DNA of 64,000 bases from Plectonema radiosum NIES-515 (GCF_025753815.1 NZ_JAOWRF010000276.1:50195-114194); one strand, 5' to 3'. Counted from the first letter of the stretch, positions 41,013 to 50,177 are shown. The notes: generated by a model from the letters alone, not told the origin. A program made the numbers and translations.

Positions 41013-42839
41013 ATGAAATTGCTGAGGAATTTGTGCGGGTTTGTCACGGGATTAAGTTTATCGTTGGTGATTTCTGGTATTTTTATAAGTGATTACAGTG
41101 AGCGATCGCTAGCTGTAACTGAACCTAGTAGTCCAGTTCCTACAATCACTTGGCAAAACACCCAGTTACCAGATTGGAATCAAATTACTTTTTCATCTCT
41201 ACCTGGTATCACCGAATCTGGTTCTTTCTTGGCACCATCAGGTGTATCTAAGCAGTTGGGATATGACCCGTCTCGCACTTGGGTTACGGGACAAACGCCC
41301 GCTCAATACATGAAACTAGGAGATTTTCAGGATAGTTTTAAACTCCAACAATTCAATCAAGAGTCCATTAGTGAAATTGTCGGGCTAGATTTAAGTAAAA
41401 TTAAACTCTCAGACTTTGGAGTAATGCAGTTGCAAACTTTAGAAAGTTTGGTACAGGCTATTCCGGCTTTAAAAAATCTGCCTATTACGGAAGTCAAACC
41501 AATTTTTGATTTACTTTCTCAAGAACTGGCGACGCAGTTTGACAGTACACAGACAATCGGACAATTATTACAGCACTCTCCACATTTAGGTCAGTTAGAG
41601 TTTGCTAATCTGCCAATGGACTCCTACAATTTAGATGCAATTCCAGGGTTAGATAGTACACCGATTGGGGCTTTTAAAGATTGGCAAGGTGTCAACATTG
41701 ATAAAATTCCCGGTTTAGGTGATGTTCCTTTTTCGCAATTTCCTAATCCTGCTAATCCCGTAGGTGCAGATGTGGGCATTGTTGATATTGCTTTTGGCAC
41801 CGATGAACAGCAGCGCTCTGGCACAATTTCTGGCAGCAAGAAAGAAGGATTTAATGTGCCGTGTGAAAAAGATTGCGCCCACATCGAATTATCTGGCTCA
41901 CCCTTAGTTTTAGGCAAACAGTGGATTAGTGGCAAGTACCAATTGGTACACGGTGGTAAAGGGATTTTGGCAAGCGTTAATGGCGGTAAAGAACCAACCG
42001 GACGCCACCCCTTTGGTGATGCTTTTAAGGTCGTCGTCTGGGACACCTCAGAAGTCGATGGTATGATCTCCCAAGCTTTATTCTTCCGCGCTTGTATGCG
42101 GAAAGGATTAGTAGATTTGGGGTGTACACCTTACTTTATTGGTCCGATTCCCTGGTTGACTTACAAAGAAAATGAACCAATTTTTTTAGGATTGGTGACA
42201 GGTAGTGCTTTTAACAATTCAGTTTCTATCCCAACGGGTAAAAAAAGTAGTGGATTTAGTTTTAATAATTCGGTAAACACGACTACTAAAGCTCCTACTT
42301 TGTCAAGTTCAGGTAATTGTTCTAAACAATATAAAGGAGTAGAAATAGATGCTTTATCGAATGCACTTTCAGACATAGAAGGCAATTATGATTCTGTGGG
42401 AGCGTATGTATGTGATGGCGCGGGTAACTGTGGTCGTAGCTTAGGAACAAAGCAATTTATGTCGTATCGTCCGGACGTGCGATCGCTTATATCAAGTAAG
42501 TCTGGTGGTCAAGAATTTCTTGCTCTTGTGGATAAAGGACAAGCGGTAAGTGGTGAAGAAATGATGATGTATTTTCCACCCACTGAACAACAGGCGACCT
42601 TTGAATCTGACATAACGAAATTATTGGAAAAAGCCTCCCAACAGATTGATCCGACGACAGGACAACCCTTTACTAAAAAGCGATTAATTGAACGAGTGGC
42701 ACAAATGCACTTTGGGGGTGCAGGTATTCCCATTGATGCAGCGGTGAGTGATGTACACGGGCTTTTTTCAGTTAAGGGCTATGGCGAAAAGGCAGCTGCT
42801 AACTACACGCAAGCCTTGCAATCAATGGGATGTTTTTAA
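41013..42839 (+). CDS. Exported protein with lytic-transglycosylase-like C-terminus
   Basis: The 608-residue protein has a signal segment (V-T-G-L-S-L-S-L-V-I-S-G-I-F-I) and a long N-terminal region with short leucine-rich-like motifs (L-S-K-I-K-L-S-D-F-G, Y-N-L-D-A-I-P-G-L-D, D-K-I-P-G-L-G-D). A Cys-containing middle domain follows (V-P-C-E-K-D-C-A-H-I). Near residues 445-480 there is A-L-S-D-I-E-G-N-Y-D-S-V-G and G-R-S-L-G-T-K-Q-F-M, the E-x-x-Y and G-x-x-Q-F-M pattern of soluble lytic transglycosylases. A VirB1-like role, opening the peptidoglycan for the T4SS, fits the operon. The N-terminal part is unrecognised. Its 3' end is tandemly duplicated. Confidence 0.6.
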   Translation: MKLLRNLCGFVTGLSLSLVISGIFISDYSERSLAVTEPSSPVPTITWQNTQLPDWNQITFSSLPGITESGSFLAPSGVSKQLGYDPSRTWVTGQTPAQYMKLGDFQDSFKLQQFNQESISEIVGLDLSKIKLSDFGVMQLQTLESLVQAIPALKNLPITEVKPIFDLLSQELATQFDSTQTIGQLLQHSPHLGQLEFANLPMDSYNLDAIPGLDSTPIGAFKDWQGVNIDKIPGLGDVPFSQFPNPANPVGADVGIVDIAFGTDEQQRSGTISGSKKEGFNVPCEKDCAHIELSGSPLVLGKQWISGKYQLVHGGKGILASVNGGKEPTGRHPFGDAFKVVVWDTSEVDGMISQALFFRACMRKGLVDLGCTPYFIGPIPWLTYKENEPIFLGLVTGSAFNNSVSIPTGKKSSGFSFNNSVNTTTKAPTLSSSGNCSKQYKGVEIDALSNALSDIEGNYDSVGAYVCDGAGNCGRSLGTKQFMSYRPDVRSLISSKSGGQEFLALVDKGQAVSGEEMMMYFPPTEQQATFESDITKLLEKASQQIDPTTGQPFTKKRLIERVAQMHFGGAGIPIDAAVSDVHGLFSVKGYGEKAAANYTQALQSMGCF

Positions 42840-42911
42840 AGAAAATTATGCAATCAATACGCAAGCCTTGCAATCAATGGGATGTTTTTACAGAGAATTA
42901 TGCAATCAATA
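42808..42911 (+). repeat. 52-bp tandem duplication of a gene 3' end
   Basis: Bases 42808-42859 and 42860-42911 are identical except for two positions. The first copy holds the last codons and the stop of the transglycosylase-like gene; the second copy is out of coding use for that gene but contains the start codons used by the next gene (ATG at 42882 and 42900). Confidence 0.9.
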
Positions 42912-43466
42912 ATCAATCGATTTCCTACTATTAAATCCGTCAAACATCAAACAATACTTGCGATTGGGTGTATAGCATTGTTCGTCGTTCCTGCCTTATT
43001 GATGAAGGCGACTTCATTAAAAAATGATGGAAAAACACTTACCTGGACAGATACTCAAAATATTGTACCTGCATCACTTATTAAAAGGGCGTTGCGAGAA
43101 AACTCAATAGGTGATGTTGAAGCCAAATCAATCAAAGTTTTGCAAGTCCCGTCTCAAGGTGCAGGTAAATTGTACATTTTTGATTTTCAGTCGCCGCAAC
43201 TTTGTGGAGCAGTTGGTTGTGTTTATCCGGTTTACCAAGAGTCGGGTAAGTTGCTTCTTTCAGTAATTGCTAACCCGAACTTACCCAAAGGTGAAGTGTT
43301 AATTCGAGCTGATAATACAGTGCAAAATGGATTTTCGTGCCTTGTAATTACCCAAACTACATCTATTGAGGGTATGGTATCACGCTCTCAGTATTGCTAT
43401 CAAGGTGCGGGATTTGTCAAATTAAACGAGGCTTTGACGAAAATGGGTGAAAACTTTGGGGGGTAG
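42900..43466 (+). CDS. Unrecognised membrane-anchored protein in the T4SS operon
   Basis: I do not recognise the family. The product of about 188 residues has one N-terminal membrane helix (T-I-L-A-I-G-C-I-A-L-F-V-V-P-A-L-L-M) and an exported domain with four Cys (P-Q-L-C-G-A-V-G-C-V-Y, F-S-C-L-V-I, S-Q-Y-C-Y-Q), which could form disulphides. ATG 42900 is preferred, but ATG 42882 is in frame six codons earlier; both lie in the second copy of a tandem duplication. It lies between the transglycosylase-like gene and VirD4, so it may be an accessory T4SS component. Confidence 0.65.
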   Translation: MQSIINRFPTIKSVKHQTILAIGCIALFVVPALLMKATSLKNDGKTLTWTDTQNIVPASLIKRALRENSIGDVEAKSIKVLQVPSQGAGKLYIFDFQSPQLCGAVGCVYPVYQESGKLLLSVIANPNLPKGEVLIRADNTVQNGFSCLVITQTTSIEGMVSRSQYCYQGAGFVKLNEALTKMGENFGG

Positions 43467-43717
43467 GTCAAAACAAGTAAAAAGTAAAAACTACTCCCTT
43501 CCTGCTATAAAACTACCCCTTTTTTTGGTGTTTTTTTTTGCTTCCTTGCGTCAGCTAAAAATCCTTTAATAATTTCGGTATTCTTTGGGTGGGATGGGAG
43601 TAAAACAACTTTTTTGCCTTTTAACTTTCCCCAAAATAGATTGGGGCTTTAAACCATCTTTGTCTATCTTTATTTTGCCTTTTTAACTTTTAATTTGTCA
43701 CAAAGTGACCGTCAGCC

Positions 43718-45571
43718 ATGAATACGCACGTCTCAACTCACTACCTGATACAAGTGCCAGCGTCCCCATCCCACTCTACGACAGGACGGGTGGGTGAACA
43801 ACTTATGGGTTTACTCAAATCACAATCAGGGCTAATGCTCTTGGGTTGTTTGGTCGTAGTCGCAGTTCTCCAACTTTGGAGTGCAGGTAGCGCTAAAAAA
43901 GGCAAGATTGCTACCAGCTATTGGGGAAGTGGCAAGGAGAAGCAAAAAGCAGCGATTATAGCTAAAAAGCAAATGTTAAAAGTGACACGTAACAATGTGG
44001 CGCTGTATGTAGGTACTCCAAGAGAAATGCGCGATCGCTTAGAAAATGAATGGCACAAGCATGGATTAATGAAAACACCATCTTCCCCCAGGTGGAGAAA
44101 GCCACTGCAATTGCTTAATGCTAGCCCCACTTTATATGTCCCGGATGCCCAGCGGGGTATTGCTGCTATTGGTGCTGCGGGTAGCGGTAAAACTTTCTCC
44201 GTGATTGACCCCCTGATTCGTTCTGCTTTTGACCAAGGCTTTCCCATGTGTCTGTACGATTTCAAGTATCCGGCTCAAACGAAACGAGCCGTTGCGTATG
44301 CCATGAAGCGTGGCTACACAGTGCGGGTATTTGCACCGGGGTTTCCAGAGTCGGAAGTCTGCAATCCGCTCGACTTAATTAAAGACGAAGAGGATGCGAT
44401 CGCCGCAGGACAAATGGCAATGGTGGTTGCCCGTAACTTCGACCGTGGTGGTGGCAACTCTGGCGGCGATAAGTTTTTCGAGGAAGCTGGGGACAGTTTA
44501 GTTGAGGGGATTTTGCTTGTCACCAAGGCGATTAAAACTCTGACTGGGGAAGATAAATACTGCGATTTGATGATGGCGCAGGCGATTTTATCTTTACCCA
44601 ATCTGCCAGCGCGATTAGAGGTGGCTTCCAGGGACAAACTGAAAATTTGGACAACTCGACCTTTATCTCAGCTAATCAGCGTCAAGGACTCTGAGAAAAC
44701 GGTTGCCAGTATCATTGGGACAGCACAGCGCATCTTTCAGCGCTTCCTCAAAAAAGACTTTGTAGGCGCGTTCTGTGGCAAAACTACCCTCCCCCTGGAT
44801 TTGGATGGCAAGCAACTAATCGTGTTTGGCTTAGACCGAAATAACCGTGACATTGTGGGACCGCTGCTGGCAGCTATCTTGCACATGATTATATCTCGGA
44901 ATGTATCGCGAACGATTCCTCGTAAAGACCCCTTGGTTGTGGCGCTGGATGAATTGCCGACTTTATATCTGCCTGCACTGGTGAATTGGCTGAACGAGAA
45001 CAGAGAAGACGGATTTTGTGGGATTTTAGGCTATCAGAATATTGCCCAATTGGAGAAAGCTTACGGTAAGGAATTGGCGAGAGCTATTTTGGGAGGAACG
45101 GCAACAAAGTTTATTTTTAACCCCCAAGATCCAGAATCTGCCAAGCTGTTTTCTGATTACTTGGGAGAAATGCAAGTTAATTTCAAATCTAAATCTCGAA
45201 GCACTGGCAAAGGTGGCACTACTCAAAGCTTAAATGACCAAAATCAAAAACGGCATTTACTGGAAGCTGCTGAGTTTGCCAAATTGGGGACGGGACGGGC
45301 AGTAATTATTAACCCAGCTTACACCCGTGGTAATGAAGCGTATGTTCCCTTGCTGCAATCAGTAAAAGTTCCCCAAGCGGATATTACACAGATGAATTGG
45401 AGTGAAATGAAGTGGGACTTGATTCGTCAAAGATTAATTGCCAGTAAGGATTCAGGTGTAACTGATGAAGAGCGATCGCGTCAATTTCAAGAGCGCCGTG
45501 ATTTAGCTGAACAATTATTTACTGTACCAACAGAAACACCATTAGAACAAGATTTAGCAGCAGTGTTTTAA
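43718..45571 (+). CDS. virD4: VirD4/TraG-type coupling ATPase
   Basis: The 617-residue protein has an N-terminal membrane segment (about residues 35-55, G-L-M-L-L-G-C-L-V-V-V-A-V-L-Q), Walker A GAAGSGKTFSVIDPL, a following L-Y-D-F-K-Y-P motif, Walker B V-V-A-L-D-E-L-P, and the later G-Y-Q-N-I-A-Q-L-E-K-x-Y-G and K-F-I-F-N-P-Q-D motifs of the TraG/VirD4 superfamily. It brings substrate to the T4SS channel at the inner membrane. About 250 bases separate it from the previous gene. It is the clearest sign that the system transports DNA or protein. Confidence 0.92.
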   Translation: MNTHVSTHYLIQVPASPSHSTTGRVGEQLMGLLKSQSGLMLLGCLVVVAVLQLWSAGSAKKGKIATSYWGSGKEKQKAAIIAKKQMLKVTRNNVALYVGTPREMRDRLENEWHKHGLMKTPSSPRWRKPLQLLNASPTLYVPDAQRGIAAIGAAGSGKTFSVIDPLIRSAFDQGFPMCLYDFKYPAQTKRAVAYAMKRGYTVRVFAPGFPESEVCNPLDLIKDEEDAIAAGQMAMVVARNFDRGGGNSGGDKFFEEAGDSLVEGILLVTKAIKTLTGEDKYCDLMMAQAILSLPNLPARLEVASRDKLKIWTTRPLSQLISVKDSEKTVASIIGTAQRIFQRFLKKDFVGAFCGKTTLPLDLDGKQLIVFGLDRNNRDIVGPLLAAILHMIISRNVSRTIPRKDPLVVALDELPTLYLPALVNWLNENREDGFCGILGYQNIAQLEKAYGKELARAILGGTATKFIFNPQDPESAKLFSDYLGEMQVNFKSKSRSTGKGGTTQSLNDQNQKRHLLEAAEFAKLGTGRAVIINPAYTRGNEAYVPLLQSVKVPQADITQMNWSEMKWDLIRQRLIASKDSGVTDEERSRQFQERRDLAEQLFTVPTETPLEQDLAAVF

Positions 45572-45582
45572 ATTTGTTAACT

Positions 45583-45671
45583 CTATGAATGTCAGTCTCG
45601 CATAAATTAACGATTTTATCAGGATATAGCCTACGAAAAATCAAGATTTAACTCCAGATTGACATTCATAG
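45583..45671. repeat. Inverted repeat between virD4 and the next gene
   Basis: CTATGAATGTCA at 45583-45594 and its exact complement at 45660-45671 enclose 65 bases without a gene. A small hairpin TAGGCTT/AAGCCTA follows at 45670-45690. This could be a MITE-like remnant or a folded intercistronic region. Confidence 0.5.
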
Positions 45672-45806
45672 GCTTAATCTGTGAAGCCTACAAGTTCCAT
45701 ATTTTCAAAGTTGGGTAAAACTAATCAATTTTTCTCCTTATCTCCCTATCAGCCTAAACTTAGGCAAATTACAACCTTAACAGCTTAATTGACCTATATG
45801 TAGCCC

Positions 45807-46121
45807 ATGAATAATTTTTTACTTTCACAACTAGCAGAATATCCCGAATGGCAGGAGCGCGTAAAACAAGCGATGCAGCTACCTCCTTTTAAAATAAATT
45901 ACTCACCTTTGGTAACTGAAGTATTCGACCAGCAAGGGTTACTTGTAGGTGAGGTACTAGGAAGTATTGTTTATGAAGGTAAGCGAAATATAAATGAGCC
46001 AAGCAAATTTATTGCCTGGTTTTTTGATGGCAAGCTAGGAGTATTTTGCTTCTGTAATCAAGTAATTGTGAATCGCTTGCACATTTTGGCGGTTGCGTAC
46101 AAAAATGGAGGTGAATTATAA
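45807..46121 (+). CDS. Small unrecognised protein coupled to the next gene
   Basis: The 104-residue product has no recognised family. It is soluble, with an N-terminal helix (L-L-S-Q-L-A-E-Y-P-E-W-Q-E-R-V-K-Q-A) and a C-terminal part rich in strands (G-K-L-G-V-F-C-F-C-N-Q-V-I-V). Its stop overlaps the start of the following gene (TAATG at 46119-46123), which argues for translational coupling and for a real gene. Being downstream of VirD4, it could be a substrate-processing or coupling accessory. Confidence 0.65.
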   Translation: MNNFLLSQLAEYPEWQERVKQAMQLPPFKINYSPLVTEVFDQQGLLVGEVLGSIVYEGKRNINEPSKFIAWFFDGKLGVFCFCNQVIVNRLHILAVAYKNGGEL

Positions 46122-47689
46122 TGTCCGGTGTTTCTCCTATCTCGGCGGGTGAATCTGGCTCTTTTACCGAACAGTATTTACGGCTGATTGAAGACTGGCT
46201 GCGGGAGTTTGTTGACAAAAATAAACAGCAGCAAGATGCAGATAATCAACCAGAAATTGAAATTACTGTTAAGGAGCGTATCGTTTACGGTCAAGGAGTT
46301 AATGACCTTAGTCCCTCTATACTTGAGCGGTTAGGTCAGTTGCAAAATACTCCTGTTGGTGGTATTGTAGAGAGCGCCGTTTCAATGCGAGTTAAGCTAG
46401 ATGGCAAGGTCGTTCTCGAATCTGATGAGTCGGGTAAGGTAATTACCAATTCATTTTATGAGCAACTTCGTGATAACAAAAATGCTCATAAAATCACTAA
46501 TAAATATGCTTTAGATAATCCTTTTGTCAATGATGAATTACCAGATGAATACCCAGATTTTGAGAATCATTTTGTGAATGAGGAGGAATTACCAGATGAA
46601 TATGCAGATTTTGAGAATCTTTTTATAAATAATGAATTACCAGATGAATATCCAGATTTCAATAATCTTTTTGTAAATGATGAATTCAAAGCTGAAGACA
46701 ATCAAATTGTCAATGGTGAACGAGAGCCTAATTTAGGAAAAGTTGTACCTCAACAACCTGATTCAGTAGTTACATATCCCACACTACCACCTGTTCAACA
46801 AACTCCTGTTGTTACAGAAACTGGCGGAGCAAGAGTAAAGACTGCTCTGGAGGCATTGCCGGATAGCAGTTTAAAACAGCTTTTAACTGCCCAACTAAGC
46901 CAAATGCAGGAGTTGCAACGCTCTCAACTACAAAATCAACAACGGCAGTTTGATGAATTTATTAAAGCGCGGTTTACTGAACCTAAAAACACTAATTGGT
47001 GGCAACAAGCAGCGCATTCTGTGGCAAATACTGCTCAAACTGCGTGGGCTTCTTTAGTAAGGCGATCGCATGATGTAAAAGCAGCAGTTGCAATAAAAAG
47101 TTTGTTCGATCAAAGTACATCACCAGGCGCAACTGCTTATCATACTGCGGGTTATACCATCGCCCGTTCTGGACAATCTTATAGCTTGAGCGATAAGTCA
47201 GGTAAAACATTAATGCAGTTTGACGCATCCCCGATTGGAGTGCGTGTTTCACCATCAAGCCAGCTGACAACATCAGCGCATCAAGACCTCAAACAACTCC
47301 GCATTTCTCAAAGTCGGGGTGAAGAACCTGGTGGGGCATTTGCAAGAGTAGGTAAAAAAGAAACAGAGTATTTTGCCAGAGTCAATGCGATTACCACAGC
47401 TTTAAGTCAATACGCTCAGAGGCAAGGAACGAATGTTCAAGTTGATGGTCAATTTTCGTACAAGTGGAAAGCTACTCCTGATGGCAAAGTGCGGATTGAT
47501 GCTAAAGATGGGCGCGGTTCGCTGTTGATTAAGGCCCAAGGGCAGATGAAAACTCGCATGAGCGAGCGAGACTTAGCTTACTTCGAGCAAATGTTGCCAA
47601 TTCTCCAACAATCTACACCACAACGTCAAAATCAACTGTCTCCAATACAATCTCAAAAACAGTCTCCAAAACAACTAGAAAGAGCTTAA
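46121..47689 (+). CDS. Unrecognised T4SS-linked protein with acidic tandem repeats
   Basis: The 522-residue product has an N-terminal domain of about 130 residues, an acidic repeat region (E-L-P-D-E-Y-P-D-F units), a linker, a Gln-rich helix (L-T-A-Q-L-S-Q-M-Q-E-L-Q-R-S-Q-L), and a C-terminal domain with G-K-V-R-I-D-A-K-D-G-R-G-S-L-L-I-K and M-S-E-R-D-L-A-Y-F-E. The family is unknown to me. It is coupled to the gene before and follows VirD4, which is where relaxosome or mobilisation genes often lie. No relaxase His triad or Tyr motif was recognised. Confidence 0.65.
   Translation: MSGVSPISAGESGSFTEQYLRLIEDWLREFVDKNKQQQDADNQPEIEITVKERIVYGQGVNDLSPSILERLGQLQNTPVGGIVESAVSMRVKLDGKVVLESDESGKVITNSFYEQLRDNKNAHKITNKYALDNPFVNDELPDEYPDFENHFVNEEELPDEYADFENLFINNELPDEYPDFNNLFVNDEFKAEDNQIVNGEREPNLGKVVPQQPDSVVTYPTLPPVQQTPVVTETGGARVKTALEALPDSSLKQLLTAQLSQMQELQRSQLQNQQRQFDEFIKARFTEPKNTNWWQQAAHSVANTAQTAWASLVRRSHDVKAAVAIKSLFDQSTSPGATAYHTAGYTIARSGQSYSLSDKSGKTLMQFDASPIGVRVSPSSQLTTSAHQDLKQLRISQSRGEEPGGAFARVGKKETEYFARVNAITTALSQYAQRQGTNVQVDGQFSYKWKATPDGKVRIDAKDGRGSLLIKAQGQMKTRMSERDLAYFEQMLPILQQSTPQRQNQLSPIQSQKQSPKQLERA
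46520..46686 (+). repeat. In-gene tandem repeats of 48-51 bp (acidic peptide)
   Basis: Three full units and one partial unit of the form F-V-N-D-E-L-P-D-E-Y-P-D-F-E-N lie head to tail; the units differ by a few bases and one has one extra codon. They create a strongly acidic, repeat-variable segment. Confidence 0.85.
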
Positions 47690-47712
47690 TTAAAACGGTG
47701 TTTTCTAATACG

Positions 47713-47819
47713 TGCGTTGCATTCACACAGAGAATGTTCTCTCTCCCTATCTCTTTTTATGTGTTCTGGTACGCTTCAATTTGGAGTTTTTTATTATCTC
47801 TGAATGCAACGCATTTTTT
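47713..47819 (+). terminator. Inverted repeat followed by T run, possible terminator
   Basis: TGCGTTGCATTCA at 47713-47725 pairs exactly with TGAATGCAACGCA at 47801-47813, and six T and an A follow. The 75-base loop is long for an intrinsic terminator, so it may instead be a small mobile remnant. It lies in the spacer after the T4SS-linked gene and before the AAA+ gene. Confidence 0.4.
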
Positions 47820-47867
47820 AGCCTGTTTTCAAGAGAAAATCCTCATAAATAGAAATATTTTAAACGA

Positions 47868-49643
47868 ATGAATTTACAAGATTTAAAAATACTGATTGCT
47901 GCCGATGAAAGGGTAATTTCTGTTGTTGCACCTGTAAGGGAGCGACTAACAATTTTATCATTGCTACACTCATATCTTGTACCCCAGTTAAAACTGCCAA
48001 TGTATTTGTGGAATTTGGGGCAAGGACAACAATTTAAATCTGTTAACTATAACGAGCATGATGAGCGTGTTGTTATAAGGGAAGGTTTCGAGTTTGGGGA
48101 GTGTGACCAAAGTACTCCTGGTCAACGTGCGATCGCTGCCTTAAAATTTGTTAGGGAGCTAACCCATACAGGAATCTTTGTACTAGAAAATTACGAAGCT
48201 TGTATGCGGGGTATTGACGGAGATGAATTGAAATCACTGTTGATTAATACTTACTCAGAGTTAACAGCGACTGAATCTGAAAAGGTTTTGATTCTGCTTG
48301 TTACTGATGAAATGGAATTGCCTACGACCTTAAGTGGACTTATTAAGACTTTAGAGTTACCGTTGCCTACAAGTGATGAGATAGCTGAGTTAATTTCAGC
48401 TTACTTACCAACTTTGACGGGCGAAAAAGTTGAGCCACAAGAAGTTGCTGCGCTTACCACTGCTGCTGCTGGGTTAACTAAGGAAGATATTAAAGCCGGA
48501 TTAAGGCTGGCGATCGCGAACGAGCGTGTGCTTTGCACTCACCGAGTAAAGAGCGATGCCTACGGCGGGCTACGCCATCGCTCCTTCGCGTCTGCTTCAG
48601 AAGCGCAGATCGCAGCCCAAACTGACTCTTTGCAAGAAACAGACATAGTGCGATCGCGTTGGAGCGTGGACATCGCGCGTTCGCGTAGCGTGGAAATCGC
48701 GCAATCGCTATTAAACTATAAAATCAACCGCTTTGCATCATTTAATTTAAACTTTATCCCAGAGCCTCCGGTGTACGATTTTGGGGGTTTGGATAATTTG
48801 AGGCAGTTTATTCAAGATGCCAAACGCGATTTTGCGCCCTCAGCACGAGCCGCTAATATCCCTTTACCCAAAGGGTGTTTGCTGGTTGGACCACCGGGAA
48901 CGGGTAAAACACTGGCAGCGAATGTCTCGGCGCGGGAATTAGGATTTCCTCTAGTTAGTGTAGATACAGGAGCAGTGGCTACCGGTGGGGCAACTTATTT
49001 AAAGCGGTTACTGACTCGTGTTGAAGCCTGCGCTCCGGTTCTGCTTTATTTTGATGAATTAGACAAGCTGTTTACTGTTAATACAATTTCAGGGGAAGAT
49101 AGTGGCAGTAAACAAATTTTGGGGACTTTGCTTACCTGGTTGCAAGATAAGCAAAGCCCTGTGTTTGTAGTGGCAACTCTCAATCGACTAGATGCACTGC
49201 CTCCAGAGTTAACTCGTGTGGGTAGATTTGATGAAATTTTTTATGTTGGCTTTCCCACTGCCATTGAGCGCAAGCAGATTGTTACACTTCACGCATCACG
49301 ATTTGATGAGCGTTACCACTGCCCTGATAGCCCTTTGAGTGAGTCTCAGTGGCGGATTTTATTGGGTAAGACGGTTAACTGTACAGGAGCTGAATTGGCT
49401 CGAATGGTAGAAAAGGCAGCTCGTAAATTATTCCACCAATCTCTACCAATTCAAATAGGATTGCAAGAACTTCTAGCAGAGAGAGAAGCGATGGTGTCGC
49501 TTTATGTCCGCGACACTGATAGAATTTTGGCAATTGAAAATCGGGCTAAATATGTCGCCCAACCAGCTGCTAAAGAGGACACCAGCATTTATGCTCCGCC
49601 CATTACTACATTTTGGGGTGAAAAAAGTTCAACTTTAGGTTAG
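47868..49643 (+). CDS. AAA+ ATPase at the end of the T4SS region
   Basis: The 591-residue protein has an N-terminal region of about 300 residues that resembles an inactive or second P-loop fold (L-T-H-T-G-I-F-V-L-E-N-Y) and a C-terminal AAA module with Walker A GPPGTGKTLAAN, Walker B V-L-L-Y-F-D-E-L-D-K-L-F, sensor V-V-A-T-L-N-R and an arginine finger region R-V-G-R-F-D-E. Classical-AAA members of this type act as unfoldases or remodelers. The stretch 48552-48707 between the two halves is made of GC-rich palindromic repeats translated in frame. It may help transfer or maintenance of the element; that role is inferred from position. Confidence 0.85.
   Translation: MNLQDLKILIAADERVISVVAPVRERLTILSLLHSYLVPQLKLPMYLWNLGQGQQFKSVNYNEHDERVVIREGFEFGECDQSTPGQRAIAALKFVRELTHTGIFVLENYEACMRGIDGDELKSLLINTYSELTATESEKVLILLVTDEMELPTTLSGLIKTLELPLPTSDEIAELISAYLPTLTGEKVEPQEVAALTTAAAGLTKEDIKAGLRLAIANERVLCTHRVKSDAYGGLRHRSFASASEAQIAAQTDSLQETDIVRSRWSVDIARSRSVEIAQSLLNYKINRFASFNLNFIPEPPVYDFGGLDNLRQFIQDAKRDFAPSARAANIPLPKGCLLVGPPGTGKTLAANVSARELGFPLVSVDTGAVATGGATYLKRLLTRVEACAPVLLYFDELDKLFTVNTISGEDSGSKQILGTLLTWLQDKQSPVFVVATLNRLDALPPELTRVGRFDEIFYVGFPTAIERKQIVTLHASRFDERYHCPDSPLSESQWRILLGKTVNCTGAELARMVEKAARKLFHQSLPIQIGLQELLAEREAMVSLYVRDTDRILAIENRAKYVAQPAAKEDTSIYAPPITTFWGEKSSTLG
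48552..48707 (+). repeat. GC-rich palindromic repeats translated inside the AAA+ gene
   Basis: The stretch begins AGCGATGCCTACGGCGGGCT, continues with CGCCATCGCTCCTTCGCG and ends in GCGCGTTCGCGTAGCGTGGA, all words of dispersed cyanobacterial repeats. It translates into an Arg/Ser/Ala-rich linker (S-D-A-Y-G-G-L-R-H-R and later R-S-R-W-S-V-D-I-A-R-S-R-S-V-E). It separates the N-terminal region from the AAA module. Confidence 0.7.
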
Positions 49644-49892
49644 ATTAAGTCGATGGTTATGGTTATGCAAAGCTGATTATGAATCACGTTCAGAGATTAA
49701 TCAAGTTGGGGGATGAGAAAATACGTGCATTCAGCGGACAAATTGTAAAGAAACGTAAATGTTTATGACCTCGTAGTAAAGGTGCGCGATGCTCCCTTAT
49801 AGAGTCTTCATACGGACGATCCCGGTTGGTCAAATTGTCTGTTGCTACTCGATATAGTATCCGCATGGTTTAACCCACCCTTACGACAATCG

Positions 49893-50177
49893 TTAGGTGC
49901 TATCTTTCTTCGTGTCTTGCTCAGAAGATGTTTTCCCCTTTAGTCCTAAAATTAATGGAGTAATGGCAGTAATTAGCGCTGGAAGTAAAGCAAGATAATC
50001 GTACAGTGTTGCCTGTTGAACACATTTGGGACTATTAAACATCTGCGATTCGGAGATGGAAACCATTATGCCAATTGAAGCTAAATTTAGTTTCCAGAGA
50101 GGTCTATTGATTGAATTAGTTACTAAAGCTTCAGAAACAGTTCCAACTAACATTTGCTTTTGAATTTTGGGTATCAT
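49893..50177 (-). CDS. Small membrane protein divergent from the NACHT gene
   Basis: The 94-residue frame has AAGGAAG eight bases before its ATG (50177), a C-terminal hydrophobic segment (Y-L-A-L-L-P-A-L-I-T-A-I-T-P-L-I-L-G-L) and a charged tail (K-T-S-S-E-Q-D-T-K-K-D-S-T). The family is unknown. It diverges from the NACHT gene with 35 bases between the starts, so the two share a promoter region. A single-helix membrane protein beside a NACHT sensor would fit a membrane effector, but this is only an inference. Confidence 0.5.
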   Translation of the reverse strand: MIPKIQKQMLVGTVSEALVTNSINRPLWKLNLASIGIMVSISESQMFNSPKCVQQATLYDYLALLPALITAITPLILGLKGKTSSEQDTKKDST

